Of a stretch of 64,000 nt of DNA, positions 21,938 through 35,400 are shown piece by piece. This stretch comes from Cryptomeria japonica (lineage: Eukaryota; Streptophyta; Pinopsida; Cupressales; Cupressaceae). The notes beneath the pieces are model-generated. The model saw nothing but the letters and a program-made list of their open reading frames with translations, was not told the origin of the DNA and did no database searches. The position numbers and the translations under genes are program-made. The first letter of the stretch is position 1, and every line of letters starts with the position of its first letter. The DNA lies in the NCBI RefSeq assembly GCF_030272615.1, contig NC_081414.1:824181396-824245395 (forward strand), given 5' to 3'.

Positions 21938-24900
21938 AAATCTCTTCATGGAATGTTAGGGGCATGAATGCCCCTAACAAACAGCGTCTAATAAGACGCA
22001 ACATTACAAAATGGAAACATGACATCGTTCTCTTACAAGAAACTAAATTAGCCCAGGTTGAAGCTGAGGCTTTTAAAAGGAAATTAGGTCTTCTTTGCTA
22101 TGAATTTGTGGAAGCCAGGGGAGCTTCTGGTGGTATTGGAATAATTTGGAATCCGCGGAATATTATTTTTCATCCTTTAGCAGGTAATAGAAATTGGCTA
22201 TTAGGGAAGGTAACTAGCAAGCATAGCAATCTCACATTCACCCTAATAAACATTTATGGCCCAATCCCGGATGTCGAAAAGCGCAGGGTTTGGTCAAAAA
22301 TCTCGTTTATGATGGGGCTAGATATCTCCTCCCCTGTTATTTTAGGAGGGGACTTCAATGCCATCCTGAATTTATCTGAAAAAAGGGGTGGTATTCGTAG
22401 GGAACCGCAGTCCTTAAAAGACTTTAGAGAGTGGGTTGCTCATAACAACCTGATAGATATAGAAACAAGTAATGGTGTGTATACCTGGTACAATAGAAGA
22501 TCAGGATTTACACAAATCGCTGAGAGATTAGATAGATTCCTTTTTAGGGGGAACTTGAGCGATTTAGCAGTCAATCTATCAGCTTTGCTTCTCCCATCTT
22601 CAGGATCTGACCATTATCCTGTTATTCTTAATATTGAGGGAGAGGCTACACCACGATGTTGCCCTTTTAAGTTTGAAAAAATGTGGATGCAAAATCCAGA
22701 GTTCTATGATCTCGTCTCCAAGTGGTGGTCTGAGGTAAGTTTCCAGGGATCAAAGATGTTTTGCCTGGTAAATAAACTGAAATATCTCAAGAGCAAGTTA
22801 TTGAAATGGAATAATGAAGTTTTCGGAAACATTTTTGAAACCAAAATATCATTAGAAAAAGAAATCGCAGATCTCAATGAAAAAATGTTTAGACTTGGAA
22901 TGGATCAGGATAGCTTCCTCAAAGAAAAGGAGCTTCTCGGGAAATATGAGGATACGTTAACAAAAGAAGAAGTATTTTGGAAACAGAAGTCTAGAGAGAA
23001 TTGGCTTCAAAATGGGGATAGGAACACTAAGTTCTTCCACAACAGTACAAAAATCAGGAGGAACACTAACAGTATCCTCAAGATCATGAGTAATAATGGT
23101 ACAATTCTGGAAGATCAAAAGGATATAACTACTGAAGCGGTAAACCATTTTAAAACCCTGTTCAGTTCGAAATCTTCTCCTAAAGATGCCAATTTAACTT
23201 TGCTTAGGAATATTCCTAAGATTATTACTGAAAACCAAAACAAAGCGCTTAACAACAAATTCTCTGAATCAGAAGTTAAATTAGCATTGGGGCAGCTTAA
23301 TCCTGATAAAGCTCCCGGCCCGGATGGCTTTCCCGCTTGCTTTTTTCAAAAATGCTGGCACATTATTGGCAAGGAGGTTGTGGAAGCATTGGAAGCGGTT
23401 AGAAACTCTGGGAGTATTTTAAGAGAGATCAACAACACTTTCATTACCTTGATTCCAAAGAAGGAGGAATCAAGTATTTTTGAAGACTTTCGACCTATCT
23501 CCTTATGCAACACTATTTACAAACTTTTTACTAAAATTTTAGCGAATAGACTGAAAGGCATCCTTCCGTGCATAATTTCTGAGGAACAGACAGGTTTCGT
23601 ACCAGGTAGATCTATCTTTGATGGCATTATTATTGCTCAAGAAGTCATGCACTCGTTACAACAGAATCGATCAGCTGCTATGATGATCAAACTAGACATT
23701 AAGAAGGCATACGATAGAGTCGATTGGAGATTTTTGTGTAAATGCTTAGAATCCTTTGGTTTTTCAAAACAATGGATCAATTTAATCTTCGAATGCATCT
23801 CATCTCCCAGGGTATCGCTACTTATAAATGGATCCCCTGCTGGCTTCTTCCAGATATCTAGAGGGATAAGACAAGGAGATCCTTTATCCCCTTTCTTATT
23901 TATCATAATGGCAGAGGGCCTTGGGAGAATCATTACTCGTGCTCGGATGAATCAGATTATCAAAGGCATTAAAATTACTAATGGAATGGAGGTCATTACC
24001 CACCAGCAGTTTGCTGACGACACAATGCTGATGGGATGTGCGAATAGGTCTGAAGCCATGGCTTTCAAAAGGATTCTTGACATTTATGCATTAGCTTCTG
24101 GTCAGGAAGTGAACAAGAATAAATCGGAAATATTCTTCTTTAACACCTCGCAAAACATAGAGACAGATATTTGTAATATATTAGGGTTCAATAAAGGGAA
24201 ACTTCCTTGTAAATATCTTGGGATTCCGATGGATAAGGGAAACAATATAAAAGCATTATGGAAAGGAATCCTTGAAAAGATGGATCTTAGGTTGGTCTCT
24301 TGGAAAAACAAATGTCTATCTTCGGCTGGGAGGATTACATTACTAAAAGCTGTTATGGCGGCTATACCGATATTCCAAATGTCATGTCAGCAACTACCTA
24401 AAGGTGCTCGTCTAGAAATGGTTAGAAAGATGAGGAAGTTCTTTTGGAATATGAACTCAGACAAAAAGAAATTTGCGTTAATCTTGTGGGATAAAATTTG
24501 CCAACCTATCAATAGAGGGGGAGCTGGCATCAAAGATTTGAGGGTTCAAAACATGGCTCTGGGGGCGAAGTTAGTATGGAAAATGTACTCGGAACCGGAT
24601 CTTAAATGGGTAAGGATCCTCAAAGCTAAATATCTCACTAATTCCAATCCTGATAGTATACTAAGGATGGAAATATTGCCAAAGGGTTCCAAAGTTTGGA
24701 ATTTTATGCTAGAATGTAGAGAGGTGATCAGAGATTTTCTAACTTGGGATATTGCGGATGGATCTGAGGCATTGTTCTGGGAAGACTCGTGGGGGGGTTA
24801 TTCAGCCCTTGACAAGTCAGGAATAAGCGAAGAAGGTATAGAACTTTGCCAATCGATCAGGGGCAGGTTTGTTAAGGATTATATCAAGCTTATTTCCAAT

Positions 24901-26148
24901 GACCCCGCTTTGGGCTGGGAGTGGAAACCCCTTGATGAGTTGAACTTAACAAATGATGACAAGGAAATCTTGTGGAATAATTTGAGGCATAGGTATTTTT
25001 CATTACATAGTGGGAAAGACAGGATTATTTGGGCAGGTAGTTCTTCGGGCATTTATAAAGTCAAAGAAGGTTACTCACTTTTGAAATGCAGAAGAGCTGC
25101 AACCAATCCTATTATTCCGATTAGCCTTTGCTGGAATAACGTGGGTCTCCCCAAAGCTGGTATCTTCTCATGGGCCGCTTCCCAAAAGAGGATTCTTACG
25201 TCAGATTGGTTCTTAAAATTTGGTTTCATGGGTCCATCGAGATGCCCTCTTTGCGAATCTGAGGAAGAAAATGTGGATCACTTGCTTCTAAATTGTAGTT
25301 TCAGTCAGAAATGTTGGGATTGGCTTTGCTCAAGCCTTGGATGGCCGACTCCGAGACCTAGGGATATTTCAGAATGGCTGATTAGTTGGCAACCTCCCCA
25401 CACAAAGGATATTTATCACTTAGTGTGGCAAATAGCGCTGGCAATTCTCATATGGGAAATTTGGAAGGAGAGAAACAGGAGGATCTTTAAAGAATCAAAA
25501 TTGAGGGTGGAATCCCTTCTAAATAAGATCGAGGCAACAATTGTGGAAAAAATCAATAATAGACTTAGACATGTACAGGAAAAGTCTATTAATTTAACCA
25601 GATGGGATGAGGTTCTTTGTGCTAAGTGGAGGGGTCTGATAATCCCCCCGTTTATTGGGAGAGGAGGTAAGCTGGCTGAGATAGATAGAAAGCTAACAAA
25701 ATGGGTTCCCCCCCGAAAGGGCTGGGCCAAGCTAAACTTCGATGGTGCCTCTCGTGGGAATCCTGGTTTAGCTGGTATAGGGTGCGTTATTCATCAAGAT
25801 AACAGTGTTCTGATTGCTAGCTTAAATAAGCCTATTGGCTTGGCTTCAAATAACTTGGCTGAGTTTTCTGCTCTACGGGAGGGATTGATTATAGCCAAGT
25901 CACTCAAGATTAAATATTTAGAAATAGAGGGGGATTCGTCGTTAACCATAAATGCAGTCAGGACTAGGGAAGTATCAAACTGGAAATTGAAGGCGGAATT
26001 AAAAAGCATTCTGGATTTGATCAAATACTTTGAGGAAACTTCGGTTAATCATATTTATAGGGAAGGCAATTATGTAGCTGACAAGTTAGCCAATTTAGGG
26101 GCAGATGGTAATTCGAATGTTTTTAGGAAGGATAGTCTCACGGATTAA
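21934..26148 (+). CDS. LINE ORF2: endonuclease, reverse transcriptase, RNase H (intact)
   Basis: 1,404 residues without a stop. Domains in order: APE-type endonuclease at about 1-235 ([33 protein letters not shown]), which nicks the target; reverse transcriptase at about 460-760 with the catalytic FADD at residues 693-696; zf-RVT region at about 1060-1140 ([19 protein letters not shown]); RNase H at about 1265-1395, with catalytic Asp 1270 in FDGASRGNP, then [15 protein letters not shown] and [11 protein letters not shown]. Length and order are normal for RNase H-bearing plant L1 elements. All motifs checked are present, so the protein could be active. Translation probably depends on termination at the overlapping ORF1 stop. 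Confidence 0.95.
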   Translation: MKISSWNVRGMNAPNKQRLIRRNITKWKHDIVLLQETKLAQVEAEAFKRKLGLLCYEFVEARGASGGIGIIWNPRNIIFHPLAGNRNWLLGKVTSKHSNLTFTLINIYGPIPDVEKRRVWSKISFMMGLDISSPVILGGDFNAILNLSEKRGGIRREPQSLKDFREWVAHNNLIDIETSNGVYTWYNRRSGFTQIAERLDRFLFRGNLSDLAVNLSALLLPSSGSDHYPVILNIEGEATPRCCPFKFEKMWMQNPEFYDLVSKWWSEVSFQGSKMFCLVNKLKYLKSKLLKWNNEVFGNIFETKISLEKEIADLNEKMFRLGMDQDSFLKEKELLGKYEDTLTKEEVFWKQKSRENWLQNGDRNTKFFHNSTKIRRNTNSILKIMSNNGTILEDQKDITTEAVNHFKTLFSSKSSPKDANLTLLRNIPKIITENQNKALNNKFSESEVKLALGQLNPDKAPGPDGFPACFFQKCWHIIGKEVVEALEAVRNSGSILREINNTFITLIPKKEESSIFEDFRPISLCNTIYKLFTKILANRLKGILPCIISEEQTGFVPGRSIFDGIIIAQEVMHSLQQNRSAAMMIKLDIKKAYDRVDWRFLCKCLESFGFSKQWINLIFECISSPRVSLLINGSPAGFFQISRGIRQGDPLSPFLFIIMAEGLGRIITRARMNQIIKGIKITNGMEVITHQQFADDTMLMGCANRSEAMAFKRILDIYALASGQEVNKNKSEIFFFNTSQNIETDICNILGFNKGKLPCKYLGIPMDKGNNIKALWKGILEKMDLRLVSWKNKCLSSAGRITLLKAVMAAIPIFQMSCQQLPKGARLEMVRKMRKFFWNMNSDKKKFALILWDKICQPINRGGAGIKDLRVQNMALGAKLVWKMYSEPDLKWVRILKAKYLTNSNPDSILRMEILPKGSKVWNFMLECREVIRDFLTWDIADGSEALFWEDSWGGYSALDKSGISEEGIELCQSIRGRFVKDYIKLISNDPALGWEWKPLDELNLTNDDKEILWNNLRHRYFSLHSGKDRIIWAGSSSGIYKVKEGYSLLKCRRAATNPIIPISLCWNNVGLPKAGIFSWAASQKRILTSDWFLKFGFMGPSRCPLCESEEENVDHLLLNCSFSQKCWDWLCSSLGWPTPRPRDISEWLISWQPPHTKDIYHLVWQIALAILIWEIWKERNRRIFKESKLRVESLLNKIEATIVEKINNRLRHVQEKSINLTRWDEVLCAKWRGLIIPPFIGRGGKLAEIDRKLTKWVPPRKGWAKLNFDGASRGNPGLAGIGCVIHQDNSVLIASLNKPIGLASNNLAEFSALREGLIIAKSLKIKYLEIEGDSSLTINAVRTREVSNWKLKAELKSILDLIKYFEETSVNHIYREGNYVADKLANLGADGNSNVFRKDSLTD

Positions 26149-26270
26149 GTTTCGGCCGTGCCACCCCTACATATCACTCCTCTCCTAGTCCTCTCCATTT
26201 TTCACATTTATATGCTCTAGGATGGGAGGCCAAAGCCGCCTTTTATCAATATATTGGCATTCTAAGGTTC

Positions 26271-26273
<3 letters not shown>

Positions 26274-26343
<70 letters not shown>

Positions 26344-26368
26344 CATACATATATATATATATACATAC

Positions 26369-26407
<39 letters not shown>

Positions 26408-26546
26408 CTCACATATATAGATATGTTTATATTTATGTCAATCCCATATTCATCGGATTGATTCATGTTATATGATGCATTCACATATATAAATATATGC
26501 ATATATATATATTCATATATATAGATATGTGTATATATACACAATC

Positions 26547-26577
<31 letters not shown>

Positions 26578-26740
26578 TCCATATTCTCATATATATATGT
26601 ATATGTGTGGGTATGTATGGGTATAAATAGAATATTACACTTTTGCATGCACGCATATATACATATATAAATACAGAATTTATATATTTATGAGTATATA
26701 TATATATATAAATATATATATACTTATATATATACATATC
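26274..26740. repeat. (TA)n and TATACA microsatellite in the LINE 3' UTR
   Basis: Almost pure TA for the first 120 bp, then interrupted by CATA, GTAT and TATC variants. Open frames here, such as runs of Tyr-Ile, are artefacts. Confidence 0.95.
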
Positions 26741-27584
26741 TGAATCTTCATATATGATTCTTTTTTCTGACTGTTTCCTTGACTACCAAGTCTATGAGTG
26801 AGTGCAAGGGGTGTTTCAGTCGTGTAGAGGGGTGATTGGTAGTAGTCTGGTCTCTCTGTTTTGGTTCGTGCAGGTCATCCCTCCAATGAATGAAATATGA
26901 ATTATGAGGGTTCTGGGCTGCGAAGGTATAGTCTCTATTAAGGAGTAAATCATATCTTTCAATGGCAAACTGGGTCTGCCAGGCTTTGTGTCTTTGAGCT
27001 TTGGTTTATGATTTTTAGTTATTCGGTTTTCAAGATTATGCATATCGGTTATAGTTGATAATAATCCTATTTTTGGATTCATGCCTTGTGGTTAAACTGG
27101 GACAGTAATTTCTGGTTTCTGTGTCATGGTTTGCTGGACAGTAGAGGATCTTAAAGAACAGCTTAACATTCGATTTGTCTCGTTTTGAGATACCCTGTAT
27201 ATATAGTGTTGGGTCCATTCGGTTTCTTTCAATCGATAGATGTATGGTTAGCAGGTCTTTTGTTGAAGTTATGTGGTGGGTGGTAGAAGTTAACTCTGAA
27301 TTTTCATGGTTTCAGTTAATTAGTAAGCTCTATTGATGTAAACATCTGGATAGACCCTCTGCCCTTATGTTGTTTCACTCCTTTCTCATGGCATATTGAT
27401 TTCTGGGTACATCTGTATATTCTAATGATTCTAGCAGACTCATTGATAGTTTTTTTGCTTTCTGGCATTTAAATACAAATACAGATGCATATGAAAATAC
27501 TTACGTTTGGGAGAATCTGATATCTGCAGAGTTAAAAGTAATTATGAATCTGAAAGAAATTGATCCTTTCCATTAGTAGGTAGA

Positions 27585-27663
27585 ATTGTAGCCTGGATAA
27601 TCTCTTAAATTGAAACCCAAAAGGTTAAGATGGTTTCAAGCTAAGGGATATCCAGGCTACAAT
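27585..27663 (+). repeat. Long fold-back in the LINE 3' UTR
   Basis: ATTGTAGCCTGGATA (27585-27599) pairs perfectly with TATCCAGGCTACAAT (27649-27663). The helix continues with TCTCTTA against TAAGGGA (one G-T pair) and TTGAAACC against GGTTTCAA, giving about 30 pairs with small bulges and a 14-nt loop. Confidence 0.8.
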
Positions 27664-28099
27664 CCTCTTACTTAAATAGTAAGATGTAACTATTCATTGT
27701 ATGATTACAGCAAATTATTATGTTTACTATGCTTCTAACAGTCTGGCAAAGTATGTTGCTATAAGGTCTTGCAGATTCGGGAAACAGGTCAGAAGTCAAT
27801 ACTCGATGCTTTTGTGGATTTACCAATGAGTGGATGATGGATTCAACCGGAAAGTGCTGAAAGATTTAATGTACAGAAAGAATCTAAAATGTCTTAATAT
27901 GTCAGCCTCCTACCTCTGATGAGGATTTGTAAAAATGTATAGTTGGCTATAATATCTGATCCCAGAAGGGATCTGGGCTAGACCGGAGGTTTTCTTATCT
28001 CCATTCTTTCCTACCGGTGCCCACACTGAATGGAGATGTAAAATTTTTTATAAAATAATAATAAAATTTTGGCTTCGGCCTTTTATCGATCAAAAAAAA

Positions 28100-28117
28100 A
28101 AAATTATAATAATTAAA
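28100..28117. repeat. LINE target-site duplication, right copy
   Basis: AAAATTATAATAATTAAA, identical to 20184-20201. Confidence 0.85.
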
Positions 28118-29384
28118 ATTAGAACAAATATTTTTATTACAATATTATGATGGGAAGTACTCGCCACTATGTGACATTGTTATAAGATGAATTGAAAAAT
28201 AAATAACCAAGTACAAACCACACAATGAAAACAAAAACCAAAAGAATCCAAATAAACATGATTTTGTTCTATGTTCTTCAACATTGGGAGCTCATTCTAA
28301 TCTATTACCTTTTCCAAAAATAAAAAATGAAAAGATGTTAACTATGAAAAAAAAAGTGTTCCTCTATTATTAATTTTTTTTTCCCCTTTCCCTAGAAATC
28401 CGGCCATATCCACTTCATTTGTAGACCAATGATATGGTTCATAAATAATTTTAAATATTATAAAAATCATTTATCTTTATTTCAAAAAGATAAATATGAA
28501 AAAAATGATTTATAAAAAATTTATAAATCTAATTGGTACCAAATAGATATATTAATAACCATTATAATAATAATAAATATTGACTTCTTTATATTTAAAG
28601 ACAAATCAAAGAAAACAATTTTTTTTGCCTCTAGACTTTAAATTTAAAAAATTAAACTTTTAAATATTGAACCATTCAAACCACCACATGAGAAGGACGA
28701 ACATAACATTTTGAAACCAGAATAGCTATAGTCAAAGAGACAAAACTTACTCTAAAAAAATATACTTATCCAATTAAAAGAAAAAACAAAACAAAACAAA
28801 AACTGGAAGGATACAACTAACTCTACAAACTACACCTATCCCAATTTAAAATAAAAAACTCACACAAAAAAACAACAACTATAAATCTTTCTGATAATTC
28901 ACAGAAACTAAAATCCTCAGTGGGCAAAGCATATTAAGAAAGAATCTTGAAAGCGTATGAGACACTGCAAACGCTGTTAAATAGATCTGGACAAATTGAT
29001 ACAATGCTCACACGCAAAGTTTAATTATACGTTACATTATTTAGGTCCAACAATTCTAGGCAACAGCAAATAAGAAATCCGTTCTGGTTAACATGTCCAA
29101 AATGGGCAACACTTACAAAACCATGTTAAAAACATATAAAATATTTGCATTTGATGTACAGGTGAGGAAGTCATGTTCGTTTCATGGCTATGCAGGTAAA
29201 TAAATTCAGTTGTGTTTGTTAGCCCACATGTTTTGCATTGAATTTAGTGTGAATTCATGTTTTTGTCTGGTTTTCTGCATTGAATTTTGTGTCAATCCAT
29301 GTGTTTGCCTGGTTTTTCGCATCATCGTCAGAGATTTTGACTAAAAGTTTTCTGCTACAAATCTCCATGAATGTTAAAGCCCAC
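28118..29384. promoter_or_regulatory. Upstream region of the GGT gene
   Basis: AT-rich, no gene. A 42-bp imperfect direct repeat (TGCATTGAATTT at 29234 and 29276, each followed by a TGTTTGCCTGG-like end) lies 100-150 bp above the TATA box. A TTGACT W-box-like core occurs near 29337. Regulatory roles are not demonstrated. Confidence 0.4.
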
Positions 29385-29392
29385 TATAAAAA
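29385..29392 (+). promoter_or_regulatory. TATA box of the GGT gene
   Basis: TATAAAAA, 55 bp upstream of the inferred GGT ATG at 29447. Transcription would then start near 29415-29420, leaving a leader of roughly 30 nt. Confidence 0.65.
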
Positions 29393-29446
29393 GCAACTGA
29401 TCAGGAGAATTACTCACAAACAGATTCAACTTCGGGAGAATTACCA

Positions 29447-32400
29447 TGACAAGTGAGTGATCTTAGCCTTCAATTCTTATTGATATGATTTGAATTGTAA
29501 AATCGTTGATTGGTGCTACTGTACACTTTAGTGCATGCATTAATTTCACTTTTTATTTAGTTAGATCTTTTCTAACTATTTTTTAGATAATAAGTAATGT
29601 TATTCTGTATAGATCAGTAATGATCTACTCTTGAGATGCTGGCTCATTTTTGGTTTATGGTGTGATTTGTTTCTTCAAACAGTTTAATGGAAGATGCCGG
29701 TCCCTCTTTGATTTATGATGTAATTTGTTTTTAAAAACAGTTCAATATACAGAAGTAGTTAACATTGATCTATTTTTTATTTTTAACAGTTTGATAGACA
29801 GAAATAATTAATTTTTATCTATATTTCACATACAGAAACAGTATTAAATCTTTGAAATGTATTAATGCATAAATTATAGTGTATGAGAGTGATTTATGCA
29901 TCAGTGGATACCATTTCCAAGATACTGATCCTTTCTAATTTATAATGTGATTTTTTTCATTTTAACATGTTTTTCATTGATAATAATATAAAAATTATAT
30001 TAGGTTTGATATATGATGTGATTTATTTTAAAAAACAGTTCAATATATAGAAGTAGTTAATATTGATCTACTTTTTATGGTGTGATCTACTAAAAATTGA
30101 CGTCATCTCCTAAAAAACTTAGGGCAAAATGCAGCAAAAAAGCTTGCAACAAGGAAATTGTAGACTTTTTGAGAGGACCGATTTCTTATCATTGTAATAG
30201 TCTAAAGAGAAATTGCCTTTGCTATTTAGCCCACAATATTGAGTGTGCTCGGCATCTATATTACCTTACTTTCACTAAACAATTTAGACTGGCTATGGTA
30301 TCAGCAATATAAGCAATTTTAATTTCAATTTTTGTTCAATTTTAAAGTTAATGTTAAACTTTATCACTGTTCTTGTTTTCAAAGTTAACTGTCATGATAT
30401 GTTTTGGAAATTATTAAATATTATTTATTAAAAAATTGGTGTCTCCAAGTCCCAGTGTCTCCTATTTTTGAAAATTAGTAGTACCATTACCAGTCTCCTG
30501 AGTCTCCAAGTACCCCGTCTCCTGGTAACCTTGTTTTAAACAGTTTGATAGACAGAAATAATTAATTTTTATCTATTCTTCACATAGAAATAGTATTAAA
30601 TCTTTAAAATGTATTAATGCATAAATTATAGTGTATGAGAGTGACTTATGCATCACTGCATACCATTTCCAAGATGCTGATCCTTTCTAATTTATGATGT
30701 GATTTTTTTAATTTTAAAAGTAATTCATGTTTTTCATTAATAATAGTATAAAAGTTATATTAGGATTAATATAAAGAGGTATAGGTCATGATTTCAAAAG
30801 TAAGTAGGTAGTGACATTTCAACATTTTGATTTGATTAATCTGACATTTGATTTTCTCATTTTTTTAATTTTTTGCTCATAAGGAAGGTAGGTCAATAAT
30901 TCATAATTTCATATTAATAAAAGAAAGTAGTTTTAATAGCATATCAAAAATAAAAGATAAAAGTTTCTATTTTCTGAAGAATTAGAAATCTTCATTTTCT
31001 TGAACCTTGGTATGAACTGCACATAGAGACACCATTTGATTTTCTCATTTACAATAAATCAGAAGTTTCTATTTTCTGGGGAATTAGAAATCTTCATCAC
31101 ACACTGTTCAATAGCATATGCATGGAAATTTTAAGGAATCGTACAATTTTATAAATGCAGAAAGCTTTGACCAACCTCCTATTAACATACCCAGGTATGG
31201 CACCCAGCTTGCTTTTCTTGAACCTTGGTATGAGCTGCACATAGAGACACCATTTGTGCTTTCTTGTAGTTTACAATTAAGGCTTGAGGGTAATCTGTTC
31301 TGCTACAGTTTATTACGGTTGGCAACTTATTTTATCCTTTATTTTGGTGCCTCCAGATGGGGGAAGTCCCTACGAGTTAATTCATAATAGTTTTGGCAGA
31401 ATTTGTGGAAAATATAATAATTGACCAATAAATTTTCGCTGAAATGGGTGGAATTAAGATCATTTCAAAAATGAGGAGAAAAATTTCATACCATGTCTAT
31501 GACTTTAGTCCATGGAATTCTAAATTGTGCAAGCTGTGTGGCGAATTATTTGGACTACACCTGAAGATATTTGATCTCAATGTATGAAAGACCCCAATGA
31601 CGTTGATGGCTCTGCCGACAGATCACATGGCCTCCATATTTCTGAGCTTACAGTATTGTCTACCTTAAAAGGAATGGCAAGAATTTAATTTTATATTTTC
31701 ACTGTATGATGATACCTAATTACATAACTTGTATTCCTGCTGATATTATTCCCTTTTGCATATAATGACATAAATGTGTGTTAATTTTGACGCGATCAAT
31801 GATATCCATTAAAAATACACTGTTGATGTTTGAAATTGTAAATCTGAGCTATTTGTTTCCACATCACACAGAAATATCATGCATATAATTTAACAGCATT
31901 TAATCAGAACATACATAAATTGGGTGGCTTTAATCTGCGATTACTTCTGAGAATTTGCTAAACTTTTACCATAACCATGATCACATTTTACAAATTGAAT
32001 TTCCTCACAAATTCAAAACCTCTTTATACTGTTTTTAACTTGACTCCATCTAATTGCAGAACTCCTCGAATCTTTTACCTATATAGCCATCTTATCAGTT
32101 GTACTTTGGGGTTTGGAACCATGCCAAGCCAGTGTCAATGTGTACAATCATATTTCATCTGGAAGACGGGAGGTAGTTGAAGCACATAAAGGAGCAGTTG
32201 CTGCGGATGATGGCCGTTGTTCTAGAATTGGAAGGGATGTTCTCAAGGAAGATGGCCATGCACTAGATGCTGCAGTTGCAACTGCTTTGTGTTTAGGTGT
32301 GGTGAGCCCAGCCTCAAGTGGTATTGGTGGAGGTGCTTTTATGCTCGTAAGATTGGCATCTGGTGAAGCAGAAGCTTATGATTCACGAGAGACAGCCCCT

Positions 32401-35400
32401 GCATCAGCCTCGGAGGTAGATTTTTCTTCTTCCTAGTGAAATTCAGCAAAAAATATCAGTAATCAGCAGCATTCTGTTGTGGCATGAGAAGTTAAATTCT
32501 CTCTATTTTTCAAGAATTTGCTTAAATTTGTTTGCTGAGGATATTTTTATGAATCTGGTATTGCTTGAAATTTTGCTGTAAAATGCAACTGTAAGTTTAT
32601 TTTGCCTGAAAAATTATGGTGAATGCTGAGCTTCCTCAAGTATTATTTTTCAAGTCCCGAGTATAGCATCAGGAATGTTTGAAGACTGTTTTGCTAATCT
32701 TTTGATTTCTTTGAAAGATGGGAAATATTGATTCTTGAAAGGGCATCACAAATTTTGGAAGTAGGATAAGGTAGGCACAAGCCACAAAGTCAAACCATAA
32801 TTTTTTTGTGGCAAATCTATTCTTTTGCAGAATATGTATGTTAACAACCCTCTTTCAAAATCAAGCGGTGCTCGTGCGGTAGCTGTTCCAGGTGAGCTTG
32901 TTGGCCTTTATCAAGCATGGCAGAAATATGGTAGAATTCCATGGAAGAGACTCGTCCTTCCTGCAGCTCATCTTGCAGAGAGCTTTATTGTCTCTCCTTA
33001 CCTTGCATTTCAGATGAACGATTCAAAAGCAGCAATATTTGCAGACAAAGGACTTCGTAATGTTTTTACATCTAATGGAAAGCTCTTGCAAGCTGGTGAC
33101 AAATGCCACAATTTTATGCTGGCAAAGACCTTAAAAGCCATTGCTGAGTATGGACCAAAAGTTTTCTATAATGGCACTGTCGGAGTTAATCTGGTAAAAG
33201 ATGTGCGAAAAGCAGGAGGCATTTTGACTTTTAAGGATCTACAAAATTACAAAATTAGAGTACAAAAGCCTCTTTCCGCAGACATCATGGGATATAAGAT
33301 ATTGGGTATGCCACCCCCATCTTCTGGTGGTGCAGGAATGATATTAGTGAGTGCACTATGTCCATTTTAGTGGGCACCAAATGTAGTTTTAAATTAACTA
33401 TAATTTCTTGGAATCCTTGCTGATTTCTGGCTTGGATTTCAGGTTCTGAACATACTTGCAAGCTATGGAGTTCCTTCAGCATCCTATGGAGTGCTGGGCC
33501 TGCATCGAATGATTGAAGCATTTAAGCATATGTTTGCCGTGAGGATGAATCTTGGTGATCCAGACTTTGTTAATGTTACAAATGTTCTAGCTGACATGCT
33601 GTCTCCAAAGTTTGCTGCAGAGTTGAAGAAAACTATATATGACAATATGACCTTTGGTCCTTCTCACTATGGGGGCAAGTAAGTTTTTTTAACAATTCGG
33701 TAGTTCTCGCACAGATGCAGATTTTTTTGTGTGTTGCTTTTTGTAGAAACTTACTTTCTTTGTGGTCATTTCGTTGTTTTGCAAGAAATTTCTGTCCATA
33801 TATATATTCAGTAACTTTCCACTCATGACCAGGAAATATAACACACTTACATACTTTAAATGCAATTTATAGCAAGCCTGCCAGATACATATGATATATT
33901 GTCTGCAGGAAATATTTTCTTTCATTTTGGTAGCGGAGATGTAGCTTTCTACCGGAGTTTTCATTCTTTGTGATCATTACATTGTTTTGTAATGAATTCT
34001 GGGTCCATAATTTTCAGTAATTTTATTAGTAATAAAGAGGAATTATAACACACATTGACAAGCCTTGAATACAGTTCTTATCAAGTGTGCTAGAGTTGTT
34101 TTTAAAATTTATGTTACACCTAGTTTTCAGGATGGGAAAGGAAGGGAATTGGTGGAGATTTTCCATTTCTGGGATGGATTTTGGAGAGACCATTTTTTAG
34201 GGAATGCACGGCCAATTATTAAAAAAAAGAGGGAAATCTTTAATATATAAGAAATTTTAAATATAATAATATTGATAAGGTATTCATCATATATATTATA
34301 ATATCTAATACAAAAATTTAGAATGGATTTCAGATTTGAGATTTCATGAGTCAACAGACAAATTAACAAAATTTCATTATTTTCTTTTTATGGAAGGTTT
34401 TTCATCCACAATGTTGTTAGCTCCGATGCAAAGAGCAAGAGTCTTAGGCTGAAACCTTTTCGACTAAGAACCACAGATTGAGGGGTATCCATTTGTGAAA
34501 TATCTCTCTTTTGAAATTTATTTTTGAAAAAAAATAAATTTTTTGAGTTAACCTACAGATCCCTAAGAAAAAGGTATCCTGTGAATGTTTTCTAAAATTT
34601 ATGCAAATTGAGAATGATGAGGGGACATTTCCAAGTCCTCATGTCACTAAAACGTTCACTGTAGGGGACAGGGTCTAAAAATGCAGGGGATATATGTCCC
34701 CGGAATACAGAGGTTATAATACTTCGTTTTCTAGACATCGTACTTGTAAAGCCTATTTTTGTTCGCAATTTGATTTCTGGCTTATATGGATGCTCATCTA
34801 TTTCGTGTAGAAGTAATCGAAAGCACAATAATTTCAAACATGGCAGTCAGTTCAACTATTGGGAGAACTAAGAAAAATAACAAAACAATATAATTATATA
34901 TTGATATCTTATTGCATAAACGGAGTCTTAGAGTGCCTGAGACATCTTCGCTATAAACTAAGTTCTTTTTCATTGAGACCTACGTGCTTTGCGTTGACCA
35001 AAGATGAACTGCAACAAACCCGTGCAAGATCAGGTGGTCTACTCCGTGGTATTTATAGTGAATGAAGCCCGTTACATCCCACACATCATACATTGAAATA
35101 AAATTTTAAATATATATTAAATGCAAATGAAATGAATAATGTCGTTCAAAATGAGAAAGTAAGTCCATGGGTATGTGGATATGTGAATGAGTAATGAAGA
35201 AGGGTGAGAAGGCTAGAAGTGATTCTAAAACATGGATCGATTAGAAAAGACCTTAAACTGGTATATTGACGTTTTTAGAAGGTACGACTAAGAGCTTCCA
35301 AATGGTATCTGATATTGAATTATTATTATTTGCTAGTCCAAATTTCTGTTGCAATAAGGGATTTAGATGTACTGGTGAAATCAGGAGGGGATACAGTGAT

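Larger units (their letters stand above)
20202..28099 (+). mobile_element. L1-type LINE, essentially full length (7.9 kb)
   Basis: Bounded by an 18-bp target-site duplication and ending in an A tract (28091-28103, the last bases shared with the duplication). It carries a short 5' leader, ORF1, ORF2 and a 1.95-kb 3' UTR. The C-terminal RNase H domain of ORF2 places it in the plant L1 lineage that acquired an Archaea-like RNase H (established family knowledge). Both flanking duplications are perfect and ORF2 is unbroken, so insertion is recent on the scale of the neighbouring decayed elements. The single amber codon in ORF1 is the only obvious lesion. Confidence 0.92.
26149..28099 (+). other. 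LINE 3' untranslated region
   Basis: Non-coding, 1.95 kb, unusually long. It contains the TA microsatellite (26274-26740), a long fold-back (27585-27663) and a terminal block CTTCGGCCTTTTATCGATC directly before the A tract. Confidence 0.8.

Noticed and set aside
26222-26737. Tyr/Ile repeat open frames on both strands
   Set aside because: Translations of the TA microsatellite in the LINE 3' UTR.
29176-29200. Alternative GGT first exon ATGGCTATGCAG before GTAAAT
   Set aside because: Joined to the exon at 32060 it gives the wrong phase and an early stop; ATGACAA at 29447 gives the right phase and a signal peptide.
31118-31387. 89-codon open frame in GGT intron 1 as a possible exon
   Set aside because: No family similarity, and it does not join in phase with the GGT exon at 32060; part of it is a locally duplicated non-coding block.
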